Positions 23,801 through 34,677 of a stretch of 64,000 nt of DNA are shown here, piece by piece (within the stretch, counting starts at the first letter, position 1; the number at the start of each line of letters is the position of its first letter). A program made the translations under genes and the position numbers. This stretch comes from Lentinus brumalis. Its lineage: Eukaryota; Basidiomycota; Agaricomycetes; Polyporales; Polyporaceae. The DNA lies in the NCBI GenBank assembly GCA_001792895.1, contig MARA01000013.1, positions 1,168,547 to 1,232,546 of the forward strand, written 5' to 3'. The notes below the pieces were generated by a model. It did not search any database, had not been told where the DNA came from, and saw only the letters and a program-made list of their open reading frames with translations.

Positions 23801-24409
23801 GTTCTTGCCGCTTTTCCCCTAGAATATTTCTCCATTGTGTACCAGTGACTTCTACATTGATATTTAACTTTTCTGGAAGTGTGCTTGCAAGATTTCTGGA
23901 TTTCACATTCATGCTATCCATCCATCCAGACTGCTGCATTACTGCTGCTGCCTGTGCTGATCTACTCTGTCTTAACACTTCAGAGCGGTTTGCATCTTGC
24001 CAGTTTGTACTACATGCCAACTCTTCCTCTCTTTCCCGCTGACTGCCTCGCCGTCAAAGATATATCTCTGAGTGTCAATCTCATCCAGATCTGAGTCACC
24101 AAATTGCATAGCTGATTTACTCTCACTATTACCTAGTTGCCTCCTTTGAGCAGAGAAGTCATCTCGAGCATCATTACACTCATACTTGATATGGAAGAAT
24201 TTCATAACCTCATGCTGCCTATCTGTGAATTTGTAAGAAGCAAATAATTCATCCCAGAGCGTCTCTGAGTTGTCTCTTAGATCTTTACCTGTTCTCCAAG
24301 GCTTGAATAGTGTTAACATAGTCATACAATATTCTTCCCGGCTGCCTGCATCCTTTCGTGGCAATGGTCCCCCAATAAAGTTCGGAACATAAGCATCTTT
24401 CTCATCCAT
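20813..24409 (-). pseudogene. Helitron Pif1-like helicase with USP/USPL1-like tail
   Basis: The 24409-23972 frame holds the region before the helicase (VPNFIGGPLP, LTLFKPWR). The 24020-23130 frame has Walker A GGMAGTGKSQ, APTGSAA, the DEVSMLD Walker B and GDFAQLPP. The 23188-20813 frame (791 aa) continues with LRENMRQ, motif V-like FASQGRTRPDN and LSRGATLDG (motif VI). From residue about 510 it carries a second domain: NHSCAYDS (candidate catalytic Cys), zinc pairs CKSC and CAQC, then SHFVCRI and WYHDG (candidate catalytic His). This order fits a ubiquitin-specific protease or USPL1-type cysteine protease fold. Single-base frame breaks near 24030 and 23155 (an extra C in CCC, 23154-23156) separate the pieces. 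The helicase is certain; the protease assignment is by motif only. Confidence 0.85.
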
Positions 24410-24414
24410 AAGTG

Positions 24415-26067
24415 CTACATGATGTGTATGTGCTTGTGGATGCTGGGCGTGGAATATGGAATACTGGGTTTTGCTTTTTTCTGTTGTGTGTAATTTTCTA
24501 TGATTGTTTCCACTTTGATCTCTTCTGTCAGCTGATAGTTTGACTCTTTTGTCAATAGCAATTCATCCTCAGATTCTTCCTCCTCTTCAGCATAAGGATG
24601 TGCTCCTCCACATAGCTTCTCTTGATGTATATCTTCATAATCTTCACAATATGCAGGTTCTACCTCATCTTGGTCATCATATTCCAGAGCAATATTGTTC
24701 TCATGATCATTCTCAACTACATTATAGTCGTTCTCAAAATCACTATCATCATGAAGTGGTTGGTATATCTGAGGTTTAACATTCTTCTTCTCACCTTTAG
24801 GTATGGCTTTCTTGTGGTAAAGTCTTACCCAGTCATAAACACAAACATTTTCATATTGTGGAGGCCTCCATACATAGTCGAGCACAGGAGACAAAGGCAC
24901 AATAGGGACCTTACCTTGGATTTCATCTTCTGCAAGTCCCACTACAACTTTTGATGCACCTTCTTCACTGATATCTGCAGAGTCTGACCAAGCTCTCATT
25001 ATCTCATATACATAACCTCTCCAATAACAAGGCCTGAATTTATGACTGGTATAATGGTCAGGATGCTTGAGCAGATACATGGCTGCCATAGGACCTCCTA
25101 TCTCGGATGATGCAGTCAAAGAATTCACTATTTTGGTCATAATACTTCGGGCTTTCTCCTGTTTGCTCACTGAACTGCCAAGCAGGTTTCCATTGCGCTC
25201 AAAAACCTTTTGGACCGACTGAAACATAACATGAGTCTTCAATGGTGTTTTAGTTATGTAGTCAGTAACATAGGCAATTACAGATTTGATTGCAGTACCT
25301 GATAGCAGACTTGTGACATCATGGTTGCAGCGCATGAGATATGACATTGCAGGAGTGAATGTGTTTAACCACGGCTCTCCTTTCTTCATTACAAGGGCTC
25401 CAGTCTCTGAGTCAACTTGAGTGGATGCAAATGTTTGACGTGGAAAGCGTGCTTTACAGATACCTGTGACTGGATCTGTACATCCCCTGCTATCAGACTC
25501 TTGCATCCCAGTATTTTGAGCACCCTTGGCTGCTTTGGTGAATTTGCTTCGGGTATTGCACCTATGAATATTGGACAGGTATAATATCTCATCAACTTCT
25601 TTGATATAATCCTCTTTCCAAAGCTCATAAGCTAGGCATGCATTGCAGTTAGATGCATGTATATGGTCACATTTGGGTGGTGGAGGCTTGGGCAGTGTCT
25701 CTGTAGAAGGTACATATAGAGGATTAGTTTTCAATTTGTCTATCTCAGCACCTACAGCCTCCATGGTCCCTGTGCTAAATTCACCTTGATGCACACTTTC
25801 TAAATATTCTACCATGGCTTGTTGAAAATTGGAATTTGGGTCCATGATACGATCTCGAATCTCCTGCGGTGTAAGTGAATTTTTAATCCATAAAAGCAAA
25901 TGTAAATGCAACGTCAATCTACCTTGTTGCTCAACTGTACCATAATAGCCGGAGGTTTCACCATACAGGCCTGGACGGTCCAGTCCTACCCCCAGAACAT
26001 GAGTTATAAACAGATCGACCATTACTTTGAAGAATCTGGCACCTGCCACAGGATTATTGGCAATCAA
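24415..26067 (-). pseudogene. Helitron HUH Rep endonuclease part
   Basis: 550 codons with the HUH metal-binding motif LHLHLLLW (residue about 55), preceded by GTVEQQGRL as in other Helitrons, and the nucleophile region YVTDYITK (about 268) with two tyrosines. This is the rolling-circle nickase that cuts and joins single strands at the Helitron ends. A large acidic insert lies in the C-terminal half. The frame is joined to the upstream part only by a missing base near 26096 and to the downstream part by an extra A in the A6 run at 24475-24480. The next frame reads on smoothly as FHAQHPQAH just upstream of VPNFIGG. Confidence 0.85.
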
Positions 26068-27938
26068 TTTGAGTCGTTCATCTTGATCCCTAAACTTGGG
26101 ACAAAAGATTGATTAGTATCTGCATAGTACAAAGCCACTGGGTGCTTGACATCAGCGGGCGCAAATGTAACAAACCATGATGGTGCTCCAAGATATGCCA
26201 CCAATGACCAGATCTCATTACGCATATATTTCTTACTAGTAATTGATCCCTGGACCTTGTAAGCCACATGGTCAAGGTCATTGAGAACCTTGAAGCATGC
26301 CTTTTCATCATCAGTTTCTGGCCTGACTGGGCCAGTCTTCAGCTTCTGAACAATATTGGTGAGAGTTTCAGCATTGATATTCAGCAACCGGTTGGCTATG
26401 TCTTTGAATTTGCTCTTGTCAGCCAAGATATACCCGCCTGTGGTGGACTTTTTAATCTGTTCATGGTTAAGTGCTACCAGTGGAAATAATGGTTCTAACT
26501 GAAAACGCTTATCATGGTACATCAATAGTTGTTGTTTGCGTCGCTCTTCAGATACTGGTTTCAGGCCGTGAATATTTTTTAACCCTCCTAGTCCATATGG
26601 AAACAACCAAGGAAACATTTTGGGATATAGCTGAGGATTGTGATAGATACTTTCTGGTTGCTCTGCCTGCCCAATACCTAGTACCTTACCTCCGCTCTTG
26701 AAATATTCCACTGCTCTGGCTGTAATTTCATAACGACGATGTTTACCCATGTGTTCTAAGTCAATGCCAGTAAGTCCATGAACCACAAATGGACAGTCGC
26801 CTTCCTCAGTACCCTCATCCTCCTCCTCATCATTGACTGCGGTAGATTCAGGATCCTTGTTGCTGCCCATGCTTTGTGTAAAATTCACAACCACAGGAGG
26901 CTCGTCTTCTGGATATTCACTCAGATTCTTGTACGAGATCTCCAGGTCTGCATAATCTGCATGATTAAGCTTAAGCCACTCCAGGGCCTTGGCTACTTTG
27001 TTTCTCCGAACCAGCAAGGGTGTTCGCTGGAATTCTTTTTGAGTTGGTACATTTGGTCCAATATACATAAATGCCAGCACTTCATCCAGCTCATCTCTAG
27101 ATGGAGGTAGAGCTTGATATATCTTAGCCATCGGTAGTGAGTGGCTGACAACATTGGCTTTCATTTTTGACATACCTGACACATGGACCTTGACAATACA
27201 ATAGTTGTGCTTGACTCTAGAGATCAGCATTTTCTCTGTCCAACTTAGGTCTCTTAATTCAGATGGAACCTCTCCAATCCACAAGCCATTAGCCAAACTA
27301 TCTGCTGGAATCTTTCCTTGCTGTAAGTCTTCCATACAGTCCATACATATATCGTTGCAATCAGGAAGAAGCACAGGACCGGAGTGGCTACGAATGGAAT
27401 CCTCAGCATCTTGCCGTTCAACTCGGGTCACAGGAGCATCTGGAACAAGCAAGTTTCTATCAAAGGCCACAGTTTGAAGTTTGCGAAGTCGAGTCTTTGG
27501 ATTCAAAAGGCCGCATACAGCACATCCGGACTCCAGAAAGTTCTCCACTTGGACAGCTCTAGCATATCCAGATATGGTCTTATACAGGGCTTGTTCACTC
27601 AGTGGGGCGGGAGGAAAGTTCATAGAAGATGGTGCATTGTCTGTGTGCTCAGCACTCTCTGTTTTTGCATTGAGCTTTTGATTATCCCTCCATGCTTGAC
27701 TCCTCTGTCTGTCATCCTTTGGCGTCAAAGCTGTACATGCAAATATGCATACAAACTTGGCACAAGAGACACAGGAATGTTGCTGCAAGGCGATCATGAT
27801 GTTATCTTTAGACATCTGTTTATTGACTCGAGTAATACCATGACATTGCGCTATGTTAAGTAGTTGAGCCTTGTTCAATTGGAAGCATATGACATTCAAT
27901 GGCATGTCAACTGCAATACATTCCCAGCTTGAGCCCAC
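26064..27938 (-). pseudogene. Helitron N-terminal domain, start of Rep
   Basis: 624 codons forming the N-terminal part of the Helitron protein. Cys pairs near the start (CVSC, CAVCG, CNDICMDCM) resemble zinc knuckles. A DUF6570-like block follows (LANGLWIGEVP, LSWTEKMLISRVKHNYC), then the Helitron-like N-terminal domain with YPKMFPWLFPYGLGG. It ends with Rep motif I SWFVTFAPADVKHP. The opening codon is GTG, so the true start is upstream, probably in the overlapping frame at 27896-28804 through a splice or frame change. The frame ends prematurely near 26064. Confidence 0.8.
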
Positions 27939-28804
27939 ATATCCTGCAGAATGTAAGAAAGGTATACATATTTTTGGCCTTCTACGGGGGATCCCAATAT
28001 GTTATACTTGCATAAATCAGTGCAAGACCAACATTGAGCCTTACGGTTGACTGGAGGAAGCCGAGCACCTCCGTACAAGGTATGTGCATGATTAGGACGG
28101 GCCCCTTGCTTGCGAGGTTTGTGGTGAATATGATGGGTTTGCGTAAATAGGCATTGCATCATAACATGGAAATCATGGGAATATGACATATTCTGAAGGC
28201 ATAACATCCTGGTCCTACGTGCAAGTAAGTATGGAGACCAGACAGAGTCGGGACAGAAGTGAAGAGGTATAGTCATTTCTTGGTTATGCCATCGGGTCCC
28301 AGTATCAAAGTAAGCTTTACGCTTAGCATATACTGTAGCAGATTGGTCTGCAATACTGTCAGTTAACACAATGTGTGCCATAGACATATCCTGCTTATAG
28401 TGGACAAACATGCACATTTCTGCGAGGGCGGCTGTAGTGACCCTGCCCACAATGGGCACAGAACTTTCAACGAGGGTGTCTGTCATAACCCTGCCCACTA
28501 GGGGCACAGCACTTTCTGCAAAGGTGGCTGCCATAACCATTTCATATGCTGGCTCTGTAACAGATGCCGAACTTGGAGAGCAAACAGGCTGAATGCCGCT
28601 AAAGGGATAATGAGGTTGGATGAGCTGAGCAGTGATATAGATAGCAAACAGGGTCCATATCAACCCTAAAAATGACAGACAGGGCCCTCCATTGAGAGGG
28701 AAGATGAATCTTTTCATGCTGAGTGGATGTTCTGGTGGAGCTTGACCAAGGTTGTAAAGAAGAACATGAGCGTTAAACAAAGCAGGCATTGAACATTGAA
28801 ACAC
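27896..28804 (-). CDS. Helitron 5' open frame, unknown
   Basis: 302-codon frame overlapping the start of the N-terminal Helitron frame. It contains two imperfect copies of an about 18-residue unit (ESAVPLVGRV and ESSVPIVGRV) and a hydrophobic stretch near residue 48 (LGLIWTLFAIYI). No domain is recognised. It has the same AT-rich composition as the Helitron, and its end overlaps the GTG start of the next frame. It may therefore be the first exon of the Helitron gene or 5' leader sequence. I did not find a splice pair that joins the two in frame. Confidence 0.4.
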   Translation of the reverse strand: MFQCSMPALFNAHVLLYNLGQAPPEHPLSMKRFIFPLNGGPCLSFLGLIWTLFAIYITAQLIQPHYPFSGIQPVCSPSSASVTEPAYEMVMAATFAESAVPLVGRVMTDTLVESSVPIVGRVTTAALAEMCMFVHYKQDMSMAHIVLTDSIADQSATVYAKRKAYFDTGTRWHNQEMTIPLHFCPDSVWSPYLLARRTRMLCLQNMSYSHDFHVMMQCLFTQTHHIHHKPRKQGARPNHAHTLYGGARLPPVNRKAQCWSCTDLCKYNILGSPVEGQKYVYLSYILQDMWAQAGNVLQLTCH

Positions 28805-29095
28805 GTGACAGGGCTTCCACGTGCCATATGCACTTATGCGGACAGGATCAGATGAAGTGCATGATACCCTCTATTCATTGCAATGTACAATCAATGTATT
28901 ATGAAGTCCATGCAACACAACTAGTATATCAACAGACCAGACCACATACAGGCAGATGAGACAACAGGGAAACGGTAACAACATGTAGTACAGACAAGAC
29001 AATACGCATGAGGGGAGGGCACGATCAACGAAGACTCGATGTGTATATACAGACAAGAAAGCGAGAAAACTGCAAGTAGAGAACATGTTGGGCAA
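28805..29095. other. boundary between Helitron and cargo genes
   Basis: Short AT-rich stretch with no gene. It contains two CACGTG/CGTG motifs near 28802-28832. The Helitron 5' end should lie near here. Confidence 0.4.
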
Positions 29096-32000
29096 TTAGG
29101 GAGATGCAAGAAGGACAACACCGTACAAGTTCAGACTAAGCGCCAGAACAGCGCTGGAGAAGTTGTTCTTCTCAGTGCCAACCGGATAAGTAGATGCGCT
29201 ATAGTACACCATGGCGATCTCCCCAAATTCCAGATCACGCTCAAGACGCTTGAGCGAGGTGACCTTGTCGTGCTTGAAGACCTCCTTGACGCCGCGAGCA
29301 GCAAACAGATGACGAGCATCCCAGATGGCGACTGAATGAATACAATTGAGTTGATATAAGTATACATAATGGTCAATAGAACAATGCTTACTATCGTCGT
29401 TGGATCCCCAGGTGGTCTTGTCGCGCATGTCCAGAAGCGACCGGGATGGGCGAGAGTCGCTGCTAGCTGCTCCGCCAGTCCCGGCTCCCTTAGAAGGGGT
29501 GAAGCCCAACCCAGGGAGAATGCGAGCTGTATCAGAAGTTGTAAGTCCCATACTTATCTCAATGATAAAGGATTAAAGTACATACCAGTATTAATGTTTC
29601 TGCTGCTAGCAGAGGGACTCGGGTATGTACGAATTGAAAGTCCCTGGATCTTCTCGCCGTTGCCAGCAGTCACCCCAAAGGTGTTGATTCCAAGAGAATC
29701 ACAGTCAAAGACATTACCTAGTAGCGCCAAGGCCCGTTCATTCTCACCCCGCAGCGGTCCCAACAGGATCTGCTTGACCTGCCGATCACCTTTGGCAAAC
29801 GACGTTGGTCGGTGGACGCTGCATGCAAAAACAGCTCCAATGGAGTAGCAAATTGCCCGCTGAGGGCCACTGGGAGTCTGAAAAGCTGCGACCTTGGCGC
29901 TATTTCCGTGGAAAGACCCAGCAACCAGGAGACTTGGAGAGATCCTGGCAGGGTTGACGACGATGGGGCTGTCATTCTTCGGATCATAAGCATAAAGAAT
30001 CAAGTCCAGCAGCTTCCTAGTATCAATTATAATTAGTATATATGCATACCGTCATTGGGAACCAATAACTTACTTGCGGTGCACCTGATAGTGCGCCTGA
30101 TCCATGATTCCCTCTCCAGGCATCATGGAATGAATAGGATAGCCGCCGTAGTCGGGCACATGGGTCCTAATCATGTATCAGCATCCGGTTATTTGACAGT
30201 GAAGAAATACTCACTTGAGGAGCGGCAAGGCCTCATAGGTCTCCCGCAAGATGGGATCTGTGGCACAGTCGTCAGAGAGATCAACACCAGGACTGCGTTC
30301 AATCCCATCTGACAGCTCTGTGGGGCTGTTGTGGATGTTGTTGTGATCAGAAACATGGTTGTCCAGGTCCATGGCATCGTCACTGTTCACTTGGCTGTAT
30401 ATCCCATCAGAATTCGCTGAATGTGACAACACAAATAGATACCTACCTCTCGGAGTTTCCAAAGTGCACGAGCCGTGAACCTTGGCCTGCAGCTTGGAGG
30501 GCCTGTACCACAAGCAAATATGGTCAGAAGATTCCTGGCCACCAACATATTTCAAGTATAAGTACCTCTTGTCCGTTGGAATGTCCTTCTGGATTTCACT
30601 GAGGCTATAAGAAGTAGATTCAGACAGTAGGAACACACGTTCTATTAAACGGAACATACACTTCAGACATATCTTCGAACACAACACCAGAAAGATCGTT
30701 ACGAAAAAGAGCGGTCTGTTTTTTGTAGCTGAGGTGAGAATGAGAAAAATGCAAAGAAGACGCATATGTAAAAGAGCGGTATTACAGGTCCTCATCAATC
30801 TCAGATGCATCAGGGTTGAACACCTGGTCGGCAGAGCTTCAAATAAACCATGAGTTCAGGAACATATTGGCAGGCAGAAAAACCTACTCAGGAGCCTTGA
30901 TGGACTTCTTCTTCCCGCCAGCAGCAGCGGCCTTCTTGGCGGCAGCCTCCATCTGGGCCTTCACCACGGGGCGACGAGGAAGGGGAAGCTTCTTGCGGGG
31001 AGTCTGGCTGACCTCAGCCTCACTCGCTGAAGCGGCCTTCTTGGCGCGGGCGGCGGGAGCCCTAGTAGGGGGTAATAAATCAATCTGCTCATCTGAACAT
31101 ACAATTAAATAATATACGTACTTCTTGGTGCTGCGGCCACGAATGGGCTCAACAAATTGGACTTCGTCGTCCGAGTTGTTTTGGACACGGGCCTTCTTGG
31201 TGGGAGACTCACTAGTAACAGAGAAAAATTTAGCATGAGCTCTATAGAAAGGTCATACAAGACGCACCACTCAGACTCCTCCTCGTCACCGGACTCATTG
31301 CTATTGCATGTCAGTATGAGAGCTGTGCCATTGTAAGAGATATAACAGAACTTACACCTTGGTCCGCTTGGCGTTGGGGGTCTTGCGAGCAGGAGTCAAC
31401 TTGGCCTTGCTGGAGTACACAACATATATAAATACAGAACGACTGCATGAACCAGGAGCTTACACAGGCGAGGGACTACCGGGGCTCACAGCCGGGGTGT
31501 CCTTGGTGGCACGCCTAATATATGCAGTGAGTATGAGCACTATACATACGCTGAAGGACGTTGTACCAACCTTATGATCTTCGGGGTCTTTTGGACCTGA
31601 GGGCGCACGTCCTCTTCCTCGCTGCTGTTGCAGACTGCGTCTACCTCAGTCTCACCCTCCTCTTCGCTACAAGTATCCGGGATGGTGAGAAGATGTCGGA
31701 AGTATGATGACAGAGATGTAAACTCACCTGCAGGTCTCCCCGGAGAGTTCCTCCATATTCTCCGGGTCTTCCTCCTGAACATCGTCCACCTCCTCCCCCT
31801 CCTCAGCCTCGCTCTCAACAAGGACGGGGCTAGATCAATTAGAGGTGAGCTGGTATAAAGTGGGAAACACTCAGAAGCATACCTTTTAATGGCCTTGGCC
31901 ACGCGCCTTCCAGCAGAAGGCACAGACATGGTCGGGGTCCTAGAGGATACAAGCAATATATAAACAGAAGACAAAGCAGATAAGCAAAGTTAACAACACT

Positions 32001-32225
32001 TACTTCTTAGGCCCGCCCTTGGCTGCAGGGGTCTTCGCAGCAGCAGCAGCACCAGCAGCGGCGCCTCGACCTCCCTTGGTAGCAGCCGCACGAGCAGGAG
32101 GAGGACGAGCAGTTGCTGCATCGGCCTTGGCAGCGGCGGCCTTGGAACTATGGGAGGGAGTTAGGAGCGGTCATGGAGGAGCATGCAAGGGTAACGCACC
32201 GGGCAGATGTAGCGCGAGGAGGCAT
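29096..32225 (-). CDS. intron-rich acidic nuclear-type protein, unknown family
   Basis: Multi-exon minus-strand gene starting MPPRATSAR at 32225, with more than ten short exons separated by 45-65-nt introns (for example donor GTGCGT after TSAR, and acceptor CCATAG before SKAAAAK). The N-terminal half is histone-H1-like (Ala/Lys/Pro: AKTPAAKGG), then strongly acidic (ESEAEEGEEVDD), then Lys-rich with SPTKKARVQ resembling a nuclear localisation signal. The C-terminal half is globular: VPDYGGYPIHSM, LLDLILYAYDPKND, SLLVAGSFHGN, ICYSIGAVFACSVHRP, VAIWDARHLFAARG and LALSLNLYGVVLL. I do not recognise the domain. It looks like an Agaricomycete-specific family with a chromatin-like tail. The consistent introns and frame make it a real gene. 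Confidence 0.7.
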
Positions 32226-33098
32226 GGTAGAAGTATAAAGGCGAGAAGTAAGAGTAGAAGTAGGAGCAGAGTGAGCAAGGGCACCACAGGGAAGGGATGC
32301 AAGGAGAACAGGAAGGAAATGTGTACGATGAGGTTGAGTGGGAACTCTGAAGATGACTGGAGGGATGCAAGGGGGTTTATATCCTGAGGAGGAGCGGAGA
32401 TTGGGGCGGAGGTGAGATTGACCATTTTATTCCTGAGACGCAGAGAATAATAGCCAGATGGGCAGATAAACAAGAAATATTCTGTTTTGGAAGTTGGTGT
32501 TCATTCCGCACACTAAGCGTGACATCGGTGAGTCTTCGGGAGACCTCAGTATTAGCGTCGGGTGAAGCATACTTACTTTTCCCCTTTATCCTCATGTTGC
32601 CTTGTTTCCCCGCCCCAGATCCACCACACACATGATGCGCCCTTGAATCCTACCTCCGCAACAAGTCTACAGACAAGCATACGAGGCGGGGCCACTATGG
32701 GATATGGTTGCATTTGATGGAGGGACCGGAAGGACCTTCTGCAATGCATTCTGAGAATAACGAAATGTGCAGTACCCGAGGCATTAGCTTATTCGGCACG
32801 CATGACATCGGAGGGGCTGCTTACCCAGTTTCTGAGGACAACCTGTACCGCATCCTCCTCTCCTCACAATATCATTGGTAGACCACGCACGGCGGTCTAC
32901 AATACTGAACAGAATGATATCATGGGAGAGGGAACAGATTGGTGAAAGGAGGCATCAGGAGGAGAGATTGTGCACTGTCCGAATAACGGAGACCGCGGAG
33001 TGCGCCCGAAAGCAGCGCGCATGGAGACCGATCACCCACCGGAGCCTGCTAGCAGGGAACTGCAATGAAAGAGGCAGCTAGGCAACTTCAGGAAAATA
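32226..33098. other. intergenic, divergent promoter region
   Basis: About 870 nt between two divergently oriented genes, so it should hold both promoters. No further coding signal was seen. Confidence 0.5.
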
Positions 33099-34573
33099 AT
33101 GTCGTACGACGTGGAGTTTGCTGAGGTGCACCCAGCTTCAAGGACCTGTCAGATATACCGGCAACATTTTTAGGAAGGCCGTTGGAACCCCCGTTCAACC
33201 CAGTCCTTCCCAAGAGTCCTCGCCCTTGCGTTCTGTTCCATCCGACTTTCAGAACATGGCTTTGTTGACCCAGTTGAAAGCAGATCAGACCAAGTACCGT
33301 GCGTCCTTCCTGGTTAGCCTTTGTTGGCCTCCACATTTTCTGACATACTCAACGGAATGCCCATACTAGGCGAGTTACTGGTGGATTATATGGAGCGCCA
33401 GAAGGACGCCAAGGATGGGCCCTGCATTCAGCTCAGTACTGTTGATGATGTCAGTACTGTTGCTTCTAACATCTAGACGTATACATGCTTACCACCCCAG
33501 CTTCCACAGACTATGGACCCATCCGACTTTGCAGAGGTCTGCGAGCGCAACTCTGGAAGGATGTTACTGCTTGGATATCCCAAGAAGTCAGGTGAAGAGG
33601 TGGAGGAGGTGATCCTCCGTGTCCAAGGATTTCTGCAGGAGGCCCATCTTCCGCCTATCCGAAACAATCAGTGAGTAAGTCTTGTCTGCTTGGACCGGTA
33701 CAGTCACCATGAACATACTCCAGCATCCCCCGTAACCATGCCCGGCTCATGGACATGAAGCAGTCCATAACGTTGGTGGGATTTGGGGCGGAGCGGTTTG
33801 ACTGTGCAGTCCGGGGACTAGGCAGTATCTACCAGTACTTCAACCGCCATGTTGCCCGTACTGGAAGTCGCCTCCGGGAGTGGACCCCCGGTCGAGATGG
33901 TGCAAATGTGACACTCACATTCGCGAATCGCTATCTGAGCTCGGCCAAGGATGCTGTCGGGGAGTCTCCCGCTGACCTGGCCGACATCATCGACCCATTC
34001 AATGTACTGCGTCCTCTCCTGCAGACAGAGACGCATACTCAAGACAATGTTGTAGAGTATTGGCAGCGACAGGATGATAAGTAAGCCACATGTCTCTCAT
34101 ATTGCAGGGCAAGAGTAGTAAGGCTTACATTTCACAGCGAACGTTTTGTTCGTATCAAACCCGATGCCTTTTCAGTCTCGAACATGGTGGAAGTTCAAAT
34201 TGGGTTCATCGCTGTCAAGACTGGGCGAACAGAGTACATATTCCTGCCAAAGTTGCGCTCCATTTGTTTGCTTAACCGTGCTGCAGAGAAGGTGAGCTTA
34301 TTGCATCAATGGATACTCTCAACGATGATGCTCACCATGGTTGGGCAGGACTACAATACCATCGCAATCAGAAACCTGAGCCAGAAGAAGCGCATCTCAC
34401 CGTTGAAGAAGGTTAAGCGGAAAGTTGGATATGGCGAGGATGCTAGTGAGCCAAGCCAGGAGGAGGGTCCTCCGCAGGAACAGATGAAGCGGTTGCGTCT
34501 CACCGATCAGAAGCTAGCTGAAGGCCAGCAGAAGCAAGTTGAGGGCCCGGATGAGAGTGCTATGTCTATGTGA
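33099..34573 (+). CDS. unknown basidiomycete protein, 5-6 exons
   Basis: Plus-strand gene with readable exons: AVGTPVQPSPSQ...DQTKY, donor GTGCGT about 33299; ELLVDYMERQKDAKDGP; LPQTMDPSDFAEVCERNSGRM; SIPRNHARLMDMKQSITLVGFG through YWQRQDDK; ERFVRIKPDAFSVSNMVEVQIGF through LLNRAAEK; then a Lys-rich acidic tail ending at 34573 (DESAMSM). Introns are 50-70 nt with normal ends. The middle exons are globular and the tail is probably nuclear-targeting. I do not recognise the family. The first exon (ATG near 33099) is tentative because its phase does not fit the next exon cleanly. Confidence 0.6.
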
Positions 34574-34677
34574 ACTACTGCAATGGTGATATGAATCTCC
34601 TTATAGAAGGACTGTCCTGAAAATAATAAACTGCCCGGTATACGTCTCCTTGTCGAATGATACTATACATATTTCAA

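Larger units (their letters stand above)
20813..28804 (-). mobile_element. Helitron (Rep-Helicase transposon)
   Basis: Minus-strand rolling-circle transposon with the N-terminal Helitron domain, HUH Rep, Pif1 helicase and a C-terminal protease-like domain in the standard order. It is distinctly AT-richer than the GC-rich sequence around it, which suggests a different origin or age. The reading frame changes at four places by single bases, near 26096, 24477, 24030 and 23155, with otherwise open frames. I could not define the ends: no convincing 5' TC or 3' hairpin-CTRR was found, so the limits given are coding limits. It was probably active recently but is now either defective or carries sequencing indels. 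Confidence 0.9.
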
